This document shows, one piece after another, positions 11,516 through 23,556 of a stretch of DNA of 64,000 bases. The notes under the pieces were generated by a model that was not told the DNA's origin, did not search any database, and worked only from the letters and a program-made list of their open reading frames with translations. The DNA comes from Bedellia somnulentella (lineage: Eukaryota > Arthropoda > Insecta > Lepidoptera > Bedelliidae): positions 1,488,001 to 1,552,000 of the forward strand of contig OY755171.1 of assembly GCA_963576735.1 (NCBI GenBank). The letters are read 5' to 3'. Position numbers and translations under genes: made by a program. Every line of letters begins with the position of its first letter. Positions within the stretch are counted from its first letter, which is position 1.

Positions 11516-12063
11516 TTTAATAACTTGATATATCCAAATATTGCAATAACAAAACCATTGATCCACAAAATACCAATAGAACATACACAAATATTCTAAT
11601 ATATATTACTAATTCTTGGTTGGTCCTTCATCGGTCACTAACCAATTTAACCTAAGATATTAGACAAACAAATTGGTACAAGCAATTCACTAGTTATAAA
11701 TTCAAAATGCATTCACCCGTTAAATTGTATCGAAACCTGAAACAAACCGACCGTGTACCGTTTGTTGTTGTAAGTGCGGTTCGTGTGTGAGTGAGCTGTC
11801 TACTTGAATCAGTCGGGTTACCATATGGATACTGAGCTGGGTTTGTTTAATCTTGTTTCAAATATCCTCCGTTATATTTGGTTTCAACTAAATATGTAAA
11901 CTTTATTTGTAATTTAATAATATCTTAATATTGAACTAAGAAGTTTGTGTAATATCTTTTAGTTTGAGATGGTGAATCGTCTTCGTGTTTAAAGTTTTTC
12001 TTACGCAGCGATGCGGGCTTTATACATGTAGTTAACTATATACTAATACAATTTGTTCGTTGT
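11516..12063. other. No feature recognised
   Basis: AT-rich with no credible ORF. Confidence 0.5.
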
Positions 12064-12296
12064 GCCGTGTAATGACGGTTAAAAATATCACTACCCCTTT
12101 CTACCCACGGGTGACGTAAGAGGCGACTAAGGCGGGGTGTGTCTGGTTTTTGGGCGATACAGGTGCGAAACTATCACCAACGATACTTTATTTCTACCAT
12201 CAACCTATGTCCCCTATCAACTTCCAAATGTGGTTAAGGAGTTTCCAGCTCCGAAGCTCTGGCTCCCCCTTTTCGGGATTTATGGCCGTATATATG
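12064..12296 (+). repeat. SINE-A copy, diverged
   Basis: GCCGTGTAATGACGG start with CTACCCACGGGTGACG, the second subfamily. The 3' end reads ATGGCCGTATATATG. Confidence 0.8.
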
Positions 12297-13018
12297 AAAA
12301 CCAGTTCTGATTTTGTGTATACTCATACACAAATCAGAAATTACTGATTGTGGGCCCAATTTAGCGAAACCATTTCCTTAAATTATGTCATTGAATACTG
12401 TATATGTGTGCTAAATAAAAAAAATCTTTTCTTTTTTTCTTTTCATTCTTTATGTAGAGTATAAATGTATGTTGTACAATTTGTTTAAGTTAACGCGCAC
12501 AACAAAATACTTCTAGGCAAACATACAGACGTAAAAACGTATTAGTACATTGCTGATAACAAGTATAAGGCGCATCACTAGTCACTTTGTAAAGTAAGAC
12601 TACAAGATAACTAATTTTCAATTTATGACTAAGTAGGAAAACTATATTTGATCTAAAAACATATTTAGACTCGAAAAAACGTGTCTTGCGTAATATCAGA
12701 TCCATATCTAATCGCCCATCATGAGAAAGCTTGTGAATTGAGAGGGAATATTTTAAATGAAATATGTATTAATTTAAAGCAAACGAATTATTTATCAAAA
12801 CTATAGTCTTTAAAAGACTAAAAAAATACAATAGTTAAACTATTAAGTTCTCATGGTAATACAAGCTCTGTAGTGCCTATCAAAATTTCCCAACCAATCA
12901 ATGAAACTGATCCATGTAATATGTAACAATAGCCTTGTTTGTAATACGGTTATTTTGTAAATAATTTATTTTAATTATATGAAAAATAAAATTAAACGTA
13001 TGAAAGTAAATAAAGCTG
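12297..13018. other. No feature recognised
   Basis: AT-rich. The 71-codon minus frame at 12490-12705 has no recognisable content. Confidence 0.5.
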
Positions 13019-13110
13019 GAGAGGTTTGCAAAGATTTAACAAAGTAGAGTTTGATAGTATCTGCCTACACCAATGGGAGATAACGGTGCTAGAATATGAT
13101 ATGTATGAAT
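13019..13110 (+). pseudogene. Remnant of the RTE-like LINE 3' end
   Basis: The translation includes VCKDL and IVSAYTNG, matching VCQDRTKWRSIVSAYPNGN at the end of the LINE reading frame at 57587. It is followed by a decayed hairpin and ATGATATGTATG tail. Stops interrupt it. Confidence 0.7.
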
Positions 13111-13910
13111 AAATTTAAGAGTTTATTCACAATAAAAACTGTCAAATCGTATACTGTTTATAATATATTAATAGCACTACCATGCCTTTATTTCTAGTAT
13201 AAAATTTAGTATGTCAAAAACTTATATATTCAAGAGTATCATTATGAAATTAAAGGTTATGACATATTTGTTATGATATCGAAAATTAGGATTACAAAAA
13301 TTATGTGACAAGCTTATGTGATCCCTTCTCAGGATTATAATGGGTATGCCAACTAATAAGTGTTTTAAGTCATACATAATAACTTATATCCGTTAATGAA
13401 TAATTTATGACGTTTGTGGTAGTATGAAACTATAACAATCCAGGAACTTCTTTATATATTTTACTGTATAAAAGGTATAGTTCTTATAATTGACACCTAC
13501 CTTGTGAAATCTTATCTGGACCATAACTGACGACAAATAACTTAAATACGTATCACATATACTAATGTCTATTTCATTCCCTATTTAAATATATCTTTTA
13601 GGTGTTCATAAACTTTGAGCTCAACGACATCTCCGTAGGTGGTCCAATTTGTATCGTATTTAAAAGCTCAGAGTAATTGAAAAGTAATATGATTCGGATT
13701 CGAACACATTTTTAAAACAAAGCATTGAACTAATCTTCAATCACATGTGCGCCAGACCACCCTGGTTTGGAAATACGTGTTTTTACACCATTTTTTGCCG
13801 CCTTTCTATGCTTTGAATATGGTTGACAGACATAGATATTTGCTGTGCATTTTGACTTTCCTTTTACTTATAGCTTGAATACTGCTTCTTTTTTTACGGA
13901 ATAATGAAAT
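13111..13910. other. No feature recognised
   Basis: AT-rich unique sequence. Confidence 0.5.
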
Positions 13911-14131
13911 TACATACATTCATATACTCACGGCCATAATTCTCTAAAAAGGGATCGTCAGAGCTTTGGAGCTCGAAACTCATCAGCTACATTTTGTAGT
14001 TGATAGGGGACAAGATGGCAGAAATAATGTGGGTCTCTAACCACATCGCCCAAAACCACTTAAAAAGCCCCATACCCTTAATCGCCTCTAACGACACCCG
14101 TGCGTAGAAAAGGGTAATTTAAACCAACACA
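13911..14131 (-). repeat. SINE-A copy, diverged
   Basis: Tail CATACATTCATATACTCACGG at the left, decayed 5' end AAACCAACAC at the right. Matches the ACACCCGTG subfamily. Confidence 0.8.
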
Positions 14132-14239
14132 AAGAAATTCAGATAAAAATTAACGCACGTCCATACCATGGCCATTATTGTACGTATACATCATATTTAA
14201 TTTATTTCTAGTTTCTTCCTTTTTCAACCCATTTTCACG

Positions 14240-14430
14240 AAAGCGGGTTGTAGTATGTACATCTTTTTTTACACGCTTATATAAGCTTCACCTGTATGTA
14301 TATATGTATGTAACCGACCCCCTTAAACTCGATTTTGACCCACTTTAAACAGACTGATTAAATTCAAAATATGTAGACTAATCGAGAATCAGGAACACTA
14401 TAATAATTTCATAGGTTCATACCATTATCC
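14240..14430 (+). repeat. Unclassified interspersed repeat
   Basis: The segment with ACACGCTTATATAAGCTTCA, CTCGATTTTGACCCACTTT and TAATCGAGAATCAGG resembles a repeat I remember from several lepidopteran genomes. Class unknown and boundaries approximate. Confidence 0.4.
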
Positions 14431-14645
14431 TGATTTATGTCGCCAGGATTAAATCATTTCTAATGATTCAGTACTAAAAGTAAGAAATAATTCCCAATAT
14501 AAGAGAAAATCATAAAATTGCGTGGGGAGCTCTGTGCCATATTTTTTGTCAACCTTTTTATCTACTACATTTATGATGACTAAATAGTATGAACAGTTTT
14601 GACTAACGAAACCGTATCTCCTTTTTTTTCAATTGTATGTAACTT

Positions 14646-14883
14646 GCTGTGTAGTGTCGGCTTAGAATAGCACTACCCCTTTTCTTCCGGTGGATGGTAA
14701 GAGGCGACTAACGGTATTGGGGCTTTTAAGGGATTTTGGGCGATGCGGTTGGAGACCCATCACCAACAACCTTTATTTTACCATCTTTTCCCCACACAAC
14801 TTCCAAAAGTGGCTGAGGAATTTTTAATTCCTTAGCTCTGGCTACCCCTTTTAGGGATTTATAGCCGTGAGTATATGTATGTG
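14646..14883 (+). repeat. SINE-A copy, full length
   Basis: Clean copy. The 3' hairpin spans 14840-14866, with GGCTA pairing to TAGCC and CCC to GGG, then GTGAGTATATGTATG. Only a small deletion of the GGGTGTACG box. Confidence 0.9.
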
Positions 14884-15034
14884 ATTACTCAGTAGAAGCG
14901 GTCTTAATAGTCGAATGCATACACCCAGTTTAATATTTGCATTGGTTCTCATTCCAGATTTAACCTAACCCTTTGAGTATTACGCATGGATATTGGGTAA
15001 AAATATAATCGTATCTAATTAAATAATTATGATA

Positions 15035-15244
15035 TACATACATACATATACTCACGGCTATAAATCCCTAGATGGGGTAGCCAGAGCTAAGGAATTAGAA
15101 ATTCCTCAGCCACTTTTGGAAAGTTATGTAGGGAAAAGACGGTAAAATAAAGGTTGTCGGGTCTCGAGCCTCATCGCCGTCGCCTCTTACGTACACCCAC
15201 CGGAAGAAATGGGGTAGTGCTATTCTAAGCCGACACTACACAGC
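15035..15244 (-). repeat. SINE-A copy with internal deletion
   Basis: CATACATACATATACTCACGG tail to CGACACTACACAGC 5' end. A deletion joins GTCTCGAGCCTCATCGCC to GTCGCCTCTTACG. The 5' end faces that of the next copy. Confidence 0.85.
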
Positions 15245-15273
15245 TATTTAAATTATGATATCTTGATATTTAT

Positions 15274-15501
15274 TACTGTGTAGTCTCAGTTAAGCATAGC
15301 GCTACGCCATTTCTACCCGTAGGTGTTTTGTAGCTTTTAAAGAAGTTGTAGGACGATGCGGTTGGAGACCCATCATCAAAAACATTTATTTTAAAATATT
15401 TTCCTCACGGAACTTCCAAAAGTGGCTGAAGAATATTCTGAAACTGAAGCTCTGGCTACCCCTTTCAAAGAATTATAGCCGTGACGATAGTATATGTATA
15501 G
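15274..15501 (+). repeat. SINE-A copy, diverged
   Basis: CTGTGTAGTCTCAGTTAAGC to ATAGCCGTGACGATAGTATATG. It lies head to head with the preceding minus-strand copy, with about 30 bp between them. Confidence 0.75.
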
Positions 15502-15917
15502 ATTTAAATTAGCTTGACGCTGTGGCCCTCGTAAGAAAATACCAGGATATTTTTAAGAATAAATGCCTTCTGCTAACCCTCAGACCGTCACACATGTTTA
15601 GACACATGAGTACAAGATTTCTTGACAACGACAACGCGGGTTTAAGTAGGATGAATTTATGGTTTTCTTAATTTGAAGTGTTGTAAGACAAGTGGCCTTT
15701 GAATGGCGGTCTTGACGTATGCACTTTTTTAAAGTTTAAAAAAGTTGGTATACCAAGATAGATGGAGGAATGACTTTGGAATTTGAACATTGTTGTTCTG
15801 AACACATTATTTTTGAGAAAGTGTGCTAAGTGAGAAGGCTAGGGGGTTTGTATAATAAATAGTTCTGTAAAATATTTTCTGAAAACCACTCGCTGTGTTT
15901 GTTTGGTTACTGAATTT
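15502..15917. other. No feature recognised
   Basis: No ORF or repeat recognised between two SINE-A copies. Confidence 0.45.
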
Positions 15918-16174
15918 GCCGTGTAGTGCCGGCTTAGAATGTCGCTACCCCTTTCTACCCACGGGTGTCGTAAGAGGCGACTAAGGGTATTGGGGCTTTT
16001 TATTGGATTTCTGGGCGATGCATGTGGTTGGAGACCCATCACCAAAAACCTTTATTTTACGATCTTTTCCCCCACTCAGCTTCCAAAAGTGGCTGAGGCA
16101 TTTATAATTCTTTAGCTCTGGCTACCCCTTCTAGGGAATTATAGCCGTGAGTATATGTATGTATGAATTTAAAA
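15918..16174 (+). repeat. SINE-A copy, second subfamily
   Basis: GCCGTGTAGTGCCGGCTTAG with CTACCCACGGGTGTCG, to GCCGTGAGTATATGTATG. TGAATTT before and after is a likely TSD. Confidence 0.9.
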
Positions 16175-16176
16175 AT

Positions 16177-16330
16177 AACTGTGATAGTCCAATGGGCAGA
16201 ATAACCGCCTATAATGCAGGCGTGGGTACAAATCCAGGGTCAGGCATATACCAATTTGTCTTTTCTAAAGTCATAGGTGTGATTAATTTATCATGGTTTT
16301 TAAAGGCGAGGTAAAACATAACATAACATA
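16177..16330 (+). repeat. SINE-C, tRNA head and 5' body
   Basis: CTGTGATAGTCCAATGGGCAG is tRNA A-box-like and is followed by a decayed B box and CACCAATTTGTCTTTTC-like body. It then jumps to ACATAACATAACATA, which merges with the tail of the next SINE-A copy. Confidence 0.7.
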
Positions 16331-16563
16331 TACTCTCGGCTATAAATCCCTAGAAGGGGTAGCCAGAGCTAAAGAATTAGAAATTCCTCAGCCACTTTTG
16401 GAAATGTGAGTAGGGAAAAGATGGTAAAAGTAAAGGTTGTTGGTGATGGGTCTCCAACCGCATCGCCCAAAATCCCTTAAAAACCCCAATACCGTTAGTC
16501 GCCGCTTACGTACACCCATCGGTAGAAACGGGGTAGTGCTATTCTAAGCCGACACTCCACGGC
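16325..16563 (-). repeat. SINE-A copy, full length
   Basis: TATACTCTCGGCTATAAATC at the left to GACACTCCACGGC at the right. Confidence 0.9.
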
Positions 16564-18150
16564 AAAAAACACGAGGAAACCCACATGGCTAAGTTTTTAG
16601 TGCAAAAACAACAATTTATAATCATTAGTACAAAGTATGATATCTTATTAAAAATAATAAAATAAAGTTGCTATCTGTTGCGAGACATCGTTGAAGGTAA
16701 ACGAGTGCCCAAATTTCGTAATCGGTTATCTTAATTGTCATTAATAAAGCTTACAGATTCGTTTCAAATCAACGTAATCAATCTAAATTAGTGATTTTAA
16801 AACCATCATTTGTCATTTTAATTCACTTAGTACACCATTTACATATTATTATGGCTTTCAGCGTTTTTTATATCTCATTCCACATATGTTATATTTATCC
16901 TGACGTTGGCAGACACCCATATATTTAAATTCCCAATTAATAATGCAATTCTCAACTTATAAACGAATCAAAAAAGGTGCTTGAGGTCCGTGTGGAGGAA
17001 TTTAAATGTCAATTTAAATAATTGAAATATTTGGCGAAAAATATGATTACCATTTAATACGATTTAGAACATCAGTGCTATTTTTTATTCATTTGAATTT
17101 TTGGGATTTAATATTTGAATTTTTTGAAGAACTGTTATTCTCAACATTTACGCTAGGGCAAATAATGGATGAAATCATAAATATGAGACAAACCAAAGCT
17201 AAACACATGCTAGGAAATATGTCCATTCATAACATTGTAAACAATTACTGTGACGTTTCACATAAATTACTAGAAAGGACATCCCAAATCATCACGAAGA
17301 CCATTTCGTATTTCGTTCTTCACATACGTCACTCATCGGCTATGATTCAGTGATAGACTATGGGCGATAAGCGGAGCGGGGAGCGATTAATATTATCACT
17401 AGGTTTCTATTTAACGAAGGTTTGGAAATTGTACAGGCTACTATAATGAAAAATTCAACTTATTTGGCAATTTGTGTTTAAATACTACGATCTGCCATTT
17501 CATTTAGCCATAATTTTACCGGGTAAAGAGTTAAAAACTAATATGTAATATATAAACTTTGTAATAGCATAGATATTTGTATTATTCATCGAAAAATATA
17601 AAAAAAAAAAACATGAAAATAATAACCGTATCTAGAAATAAAATTTTATATTACCTAAATACAAACGCATTTGATATTTACAAAAAAAGATTGAAGTATT
17701 TTATTTTATTAATCAAGAAGCAGGAATTTAGTCCAAAGTTGTTAGATATGTACAAAATGGATCTTGTAATTATTCTATTGGATGATGTTTATAATAAATA
17801 CTCTTAAATATGTTTAATTTAAATGATTCAAACACGTATCTCACAGTGACAAACCCGCTTTGACGCTACTCTCGATCGAACCCTTACTCGTACATCGCTG
17901 CGAATCCTTAGCTAACCGTGGTAGCAGCGTGATAAATCTTTGCGGACACCCAATTGTCCAAACTGGGACGTCGCATTGTCCCCTCCTATTAATGTTTGTT
18001 ACATTTGTCATAGCTCTTTTCTTTTTTTCTTTCGCCATCCTGTTTCTTCTTTATAGTTTGATTAACTTTGCTAGTCACTTAATCAACTATGTATACAGAT
18101 TATTGCTTGGTTTTTTTGTCCTAGAATGTGAATTTTGAGCTTGATTCAAA
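16564..18150. other. No supported gene; small AT-rich frames
   Basis: Open frames at 17075-17353 (92 codons) and 17577-17807 (76 codons) have strongly AT-driven composition and no recognisable motif. The 17860-18030 stretch is less AT-rich and open on both strands. I cannot assign it. Confidence 0.35.
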
Positions 18151-18391
18151 TACATACATATACTCACGGCTGTATTTCCCTAGAAGGGGTAGCCAGAGTT
18201 AAGGAATTATAAATTCCTCAGCCACTTTTGGAAGTTGAGTGGGGAAAAGATGGTAAAAATAAAGGTTTTTGGTAATGGATCTCCAACCGCATCACCCAAA
18301 AATCCAATAAAAAACCGCAATACCCTTGGTCGCCTCTTACGACACCCGTGGGTAAGAAGGGGAAGCGACATTCTAAGCCGGCACTACTTGG
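18151..18391 (-). repeat. SINE-A copy, second subfamily
   Basis: CATACATATACTCACGGCTG at the left, GCCGGCACTAC at the right, ACACCCGTGGGTAAG inside. Confidence 0.85.
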
Positions 18392-18730
18392 TTTTAATGA
18401 CGGTTGCTAAACACTAAATACACTTTCTAAACTCTCGCGGTATATATATACATTATATATAATATCAAATAAGTAAACACTACTTGCGAGTACGATGAAA
18501 GGCATGGATCACTATTAACTTTTTGTGTATCATAATTAATTCTGTTTTATCTATGTCATCAAATTTTATATCAACGACCCAAGTAAGGCTTTTAGAAAAT
18601 CAAAATATACTTATCATTTTTAATTCCTTAAAATTTGTTACAATTAAAACAAGAATGATCTTACTGGATCGGGTAATATTAATTGCTAGTCTTCATTTCT
18701 GCCAAAAGAATTAACAAAAAGTGCTGGATT

Positions 18731-18838
18731 ACGATCTTCTCTCCACTTCACTTCCAAAAGTGGCTGATCTATTTCGTATTCTGAAACTTTCGCTACCCCT
18801 TTTAGGAAATTTATAGCCGTGAACATATGTATGTGTGC
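18731..18838 (+). repeat. SINE-A 3' half
   Basis: 5'-truncated: starts in ACTTCCAAAAGTGGCTG and ends TATAGCCGTGAACATATGTATG. Confidence 0.75.
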
Positions 18839-19656
18839 TACATTTCTAATGTTTGTGGTATATCATAGACCAAGATTACCATAGCAATTCTAAGACCACC
18901 ACCCACACTGCAGTGCAGGAAGTCACCAATCTTGGACGCGAGCAATGATAGCTAATACGAGAGTATTATTTTCAATGACATTAGTTTTAAACTAAGCTCG
19001 TTTTGAGTAGGTCTAAATATTGTGTAATATCTCACCCAATTTAATATATTACTACATAGAATAGGAATATTATTACTCAATTACCACAATTGTTAAGAAA
19101 AAAAATAGAAGTTAAACCAACCAATTTCCAAGATATGGTACAGCTTCTCAAATATTTATTGAAGACATAAGTAGTGATAGTCAAGTTAAACCATGAAATA
19201 AAAAACATTTAACCATTAAAACACACTCAAACGCAGTTCACATACTGAATTAATCATAGTATCTTATAAAGTTCCATAGATAGAACACTGCAATTAGTGA
19301 AATACAATTTATTAATATGACACAAACACTGGTCAGTCAAATTCAGACCCATTTCATTTAGCATTATGCTTGATAGGTCGGATTTGGTAGAAATTTCGTC
19401 AACTATATACGTATAATTAGTGAAGGGCGGTCGATTAGTATGCTTCATTTCACACTGACCCTTACAACCTTACGTAAGACAAGGCTGGATTAGTTCTGTC
19501 CGCTTTGGGTCTCCATTTCGTTGGTGTGTTTTTATTGCTTAACTGATGGGGTTGAATCTGATACTGTATAGGCACATGTAGTTGTGGGATAGCACTCACA
19601 ACAAAATGAGACGGGGTTAAAAAAATATTTTCTTGATATGTTTGTATTATTTAGCA
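18839..19656. other. No feature recognised
   Basis: AT-rich. The 64-codon minus frame at 19254-19448 is unremarkable. Confidence 0.5.
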
Positions 19657-19897
19657 TACATACATACTCACGGCTATAAATCCCTTAACGGAGTAGCCAG
19701 AGCTTTAGAATGAGAAATTCCTCAGCCACTTTTGGAAGATGATTGGGGAAAAGATGGTAATAATAAGTGTTTTTGGAGACGGGTCTTAAACCACATCGCC
19801 CAAAAATCCCTTAAAAGCCCCAATACCGTTAGTCGTCTCTTACGTACACCCACCAGAAGAAATGGGGTAGTGATATTCTAAGCCGACACTACACAGC
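19657..19897 (-). repeat. SINE-A copy, full length
   Basis: CATACATACTCACGGCTATAA at the left to GCCGACACTACACAGC at the right. Confidence 0.9.
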
Positions 19898-21179
19898 AAA
19901 GCCGACTTTATTATCAGTTAAATATCAAAGTAAAATAAATATCATTACAGAAAGCTATTAGTTTTATCCTTTAATGTGCCAAAACCCAAAAACTGTTACA
20001 GCTTTTCCACCAAAACCGTGTATCAAATGAAAATTCACTGACCCTTCAAGAATCGTATAAAATTAAGGCCAATTTTTCTTATCAACCTCATCACGCTAAA
20101 AGGGATTCAGTTAGGGCCCTAAAGGCTATGTAGATCGCACGTGAGATGCTTTGATGCAGGCTTCACGATTTATGAGAAGCTTTTAAATGACCCTTCCGTA
20201 AATATGAGTTTATAGTAACGATTTTACGAGATGCGATTATGTTTGACCGCGTTACGGAAAAAGGAAATATATAATTTATATCTTGCGGTGGAATGATTCG
20301 GAAATAAAACTATAAATTTTTTAAACTTTTAATGTTTTGTATTAAAAGAAAAATATTTTAAAAGTATAATTAAGTTTGTACGGTTTTTTTTGTTTTAAGT
20401 TGTTTGCATTCAAGTTCAAGCTAAGATGATGAAAACACAAAACATTATGGAGAAGTATAGTACAAGTATATATACTTGTACATATGTATATATAAGTATA
20501 GTAAGTAGTTCATTACCAAACATAAAAATAAACTATAAAAAATATATCTAAGAAAGAAACTCCCGAAAATCCAATCAACTACAAAGTGTTTCAAATAACA
20601 TTTTATATTCAAAACTTTATAACCTCATTAAGTTTTCACTTGAATTTTACTCTACGACCCTTACCCTGGATTCAATTAGTGTAATATTGGCTCGTAGTAT
20701 AAAGGTGTGTGAGGGATCAACACCTAACATTACCATAGTTGATTAAAAGCCATCCCTCCCAATTTTGGTACCTCGTAAATGTCAACCGTCTTACATATCA
20801 TAAATCATCTTAAATTCACGCTTGACTTACCACTGTCCTCTTCAATTCTAAAACATCTTAACTGATTTTACAACATCCTTGTTATAATAGGGGTAGGGTT
20901 GAAAATGGAGAAGACGTAGATTTGACTCCCGCTCGTGGTAAAGACGATGGAAATCTAAGTGTAAGTACTGAATCAGCAGCAACAGAGGCATATAAAGTTT
21001 GTGAAGTTGCAAAGTGCTTGGAACATTTTGATTTATAGTGGTATTACGAACGGATCATTGCTGCGAAATTTGTTGGAGTGATCAACCATTAATATGCATA
21101 AACATGATGTATTTTGATGATTTGATTTTAAGTATTGATTGATACTACCTAAATAACTTAGTAGGAAGACTATATATAA
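19898..21179. other. No feature recognised
   Basis: 1.3 kb of AT-rich sequence with TATA/ATAC low-complexity tracts near 20460-20500. No supported gene. Confidence 0.5.
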
Positions 21180-21430
21180 ATATCTAAATATACTATATAT
21201 AAATATATATGGATGGACATATTGTATACAGAACAAGTTAGCCCCAAACTAAGTAAGACTTGTATTATGGGATACTAACTCAACGGTATATTTAATAGTA
21301 GATAATACACACATATAAATAACACCCAAGACTAAGAAACAATAGCACAAAAAAATTTACTCTCAGCGGGGATTGAACCCGCACCCTCGTACCGAGAAGG
21401 TAGTCACCTATCCACTCGGCAACGGGTGTC
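21180..21430 (-). repeat. SINE-D, tRNA-headed
   Basis: On the minus strand it starts GACACCCGTTGCCGAGTGG (A-box region) and has GCGGGTTCAATCCCCGC (B box). The body contains GAGTTAGTATCCCATAATAC and GTATACAATATGTCC and ends in TA-rich repeats. The long non-tRNA body argues against a functional tRNA gene. Confidence 0.75.
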
Positions 21431-21474
21431 GTCTAAGCATAATGATATATACGGTGAGAACGTTTTAGTATAGT

Positions 21475-21735
21475 TGAGAAAACACCGTAGTATGCCGTGT
21501 AGTGCCGGCTTAGAATGTCGCTACCCCTTTCTACCTATGGGTGTCGTAAGAGGCGACTAAGGGTATTGGGGCTTTTTATTGGATTTTTGGGCGATGCGGT
21601 TGGAGACCCATCACCAACAACCTTTATTTTTACCATCTTTTCCCCACTCAACTTCCAAAAGTGGCTGAGGAATTCCTTAGCTGTGGTTACCCCATCTAGG
21701 GATTTATAGCCGTGAGTATATGTATGAGAAAACAC
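21475..21735 (+). repeat. SINE-A copy with 11-bp TSD
   Basis: TGAGAAAACAC at 21475-21485 and 21725-21735 flank the insert. Eight extra bases (CGTAGTAT) sit between the left TSD and the conserved GCCGTGTAGTGCCGG start at 21494. Second subfamily (CTACCTATGGGTGTCG). Confidence 0.92.
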
Positions 21736-23317
21736 AAAACAAACGTTAGTATCAATAAAACTAGTAAAACCTGCATCCTCTATTAATAACAGAAAATCTT
21801 ATCTTCTAAGATAAATCCTATGAAATAACCATTTTATTATCAGCGCTATTAGTTTGTAATACAGGCACTTTCGTGTATTATCATATCTTCGACACCGTAT
21901 ACTGAGGTAATTGCCTCTATTTATTTGTGTGATAAAGAGTTCCTTAGTAAATACACATTTGTGTTATCAATATCGTTATAATAGGTAGCTTATTGCTTTT
22001 AGTAAACAACTGATAAAGGTATATGTGGAATATTGAAGTTAAGTTTTATTTGTTTCAAAGCCCGTCTAGAGGTTCTAGTTTAAAAGTTAATGTATAAGAA
22101 ACATGCAGACATATAACTTATTATATATAAATCACTTTGCAAAGCGAAGATATAACAGTATTTTTTTGACATTTAGTAATCTTTTTTTTTGTTTTAGCAT
22201 TGTATAATCAATTTTTATAGATAGTAACTTCATAACTCAATAGGAACTTATGCCTCGAATATATATTATATGTATTGTATTTTCCACTTTAAAATATAAC
22301 CGTTTTGAAGTAGTATACGTTATATTTCCTACTTTGTAAACTTAAACTCCAATACAAATTTGAGAAAGAACTGAAGTCTGAATCGCACGAAAAACTTTGT
22401 GAGATATTCCTTCAGTTATTTACTTTGCATGTTATTGTCTTTTGTATCAGACTGTTTTGTTAGGATATTAGTTTTAGAAGTTTTTTAATTTGCCATTTCA
22501 ATGTTGATCTTGAAAGATGTAATTACAAGAAACAGTTTTACTCCTTAATTAGGGGTAACTAGATATGAAAGCTTTCCATTGCCCTACAGTTTCCTCAGAC
22601 ACTGTTAGAAATAGAGCTTAAAAATGTTTAATAAACATAATTTGCTTTAGTTGATGAGCCGGAAACTTGTTTTGAAAACTCTAAAAAGCTCAAGAAATCA
22701 ATAGTTGACTATATTTAAGAATCAATTATGTATTACTTTACAAGCACAAAGCTAAGTAAACATACTTATTATCTTATTATATTCTATAAAATCTACTATT
22801 AAAAGTATAGCATAAAAGGATTTCTTAAAAACCACACAACATTATAACAATTTACAGGAGTTCTCATACTAGACTTAGCTTCAATCTTGTGTAACCAATT
22901 ACACACTCAACTCAACCAATTTATTCAATTACTCTATCGTCAAACATACGCTTGCGTAAAAATGTACCCTATTCTTTAATCACTATAAAAAGACCATCCT
23001 ATTCAAAGCATTTAAATCGATTTATCTTTGTTCTAATTCATACTCGTTAATTGCTGACTAAGTCAATAGAAGGGTAGCAAGTGACTTCATTGTTTATACT
23101 AGACCCCCTAATACACCCCCTCTCACCCTCTATACTTCTTCAAACGATGACACTTCAATGTAGTGGTACAGCTTAAATGAAAGTTTATTTTTAAAAGTAC
23201 AGTTTATTGTATGCTTAATTTAGAGGCATAATATTGAATGTTTATGTTTTAGTGCCTTTATTGAATTAATAGCGAAGGGTCGTATATGCTCATGTTTTTG
23301 TTATAGATATGAATTTT
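21736..23317. other. No feature recognised
   Basis: 1.6 kb of AT-rich sequence with no credible ORF, RNA gene or repeat that I can identify. Confidence 0.5.
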
Positions 23318-23556
23318 GCCGTGTAGTGTCGGTTTAGGATACCACTAACGCATTTTTCCCATTGGTGTCGTAAAAGGTGACCAGGTGTATCTTGGATTTT
23401 TGAGTGAATGTTGGGCGATTTGGCTGTAGCACCATCACTATCTGCCCTTTATTTTAGTACCTTATCCACCCTGAACTTCTAAAATAGCCGAAACGTTTCA
23501 AACTCTAAATGTCTGGGTATACCTTTTAATAGTTTATAGCCGTGAGGATATGTTTG
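23318..23556 (+). repeat. SINE-A copy, strongly diverged
   Basis: GCCGTGTAGTGTCGGTTTAG start and TTTATAGCCGTGAGGATATG end with many substitutions between. Probably an old copy. Confidence 0.75.

Noticed and set aside
11287..11568. 93-codon minus-strand frame, with similar frames at 45775 and 59998
   Set aside because: Antisense translation of SINE-A. No independent support.
17860..18138. Overlapping open frames on both strands as genes
   Set aside because: No recognisable product on either strand and no splice or start context.
21364..21430. Functional tRNA gene
   Set aside because: The tRNA-like head continues into a SINE body and AT-rich tail.
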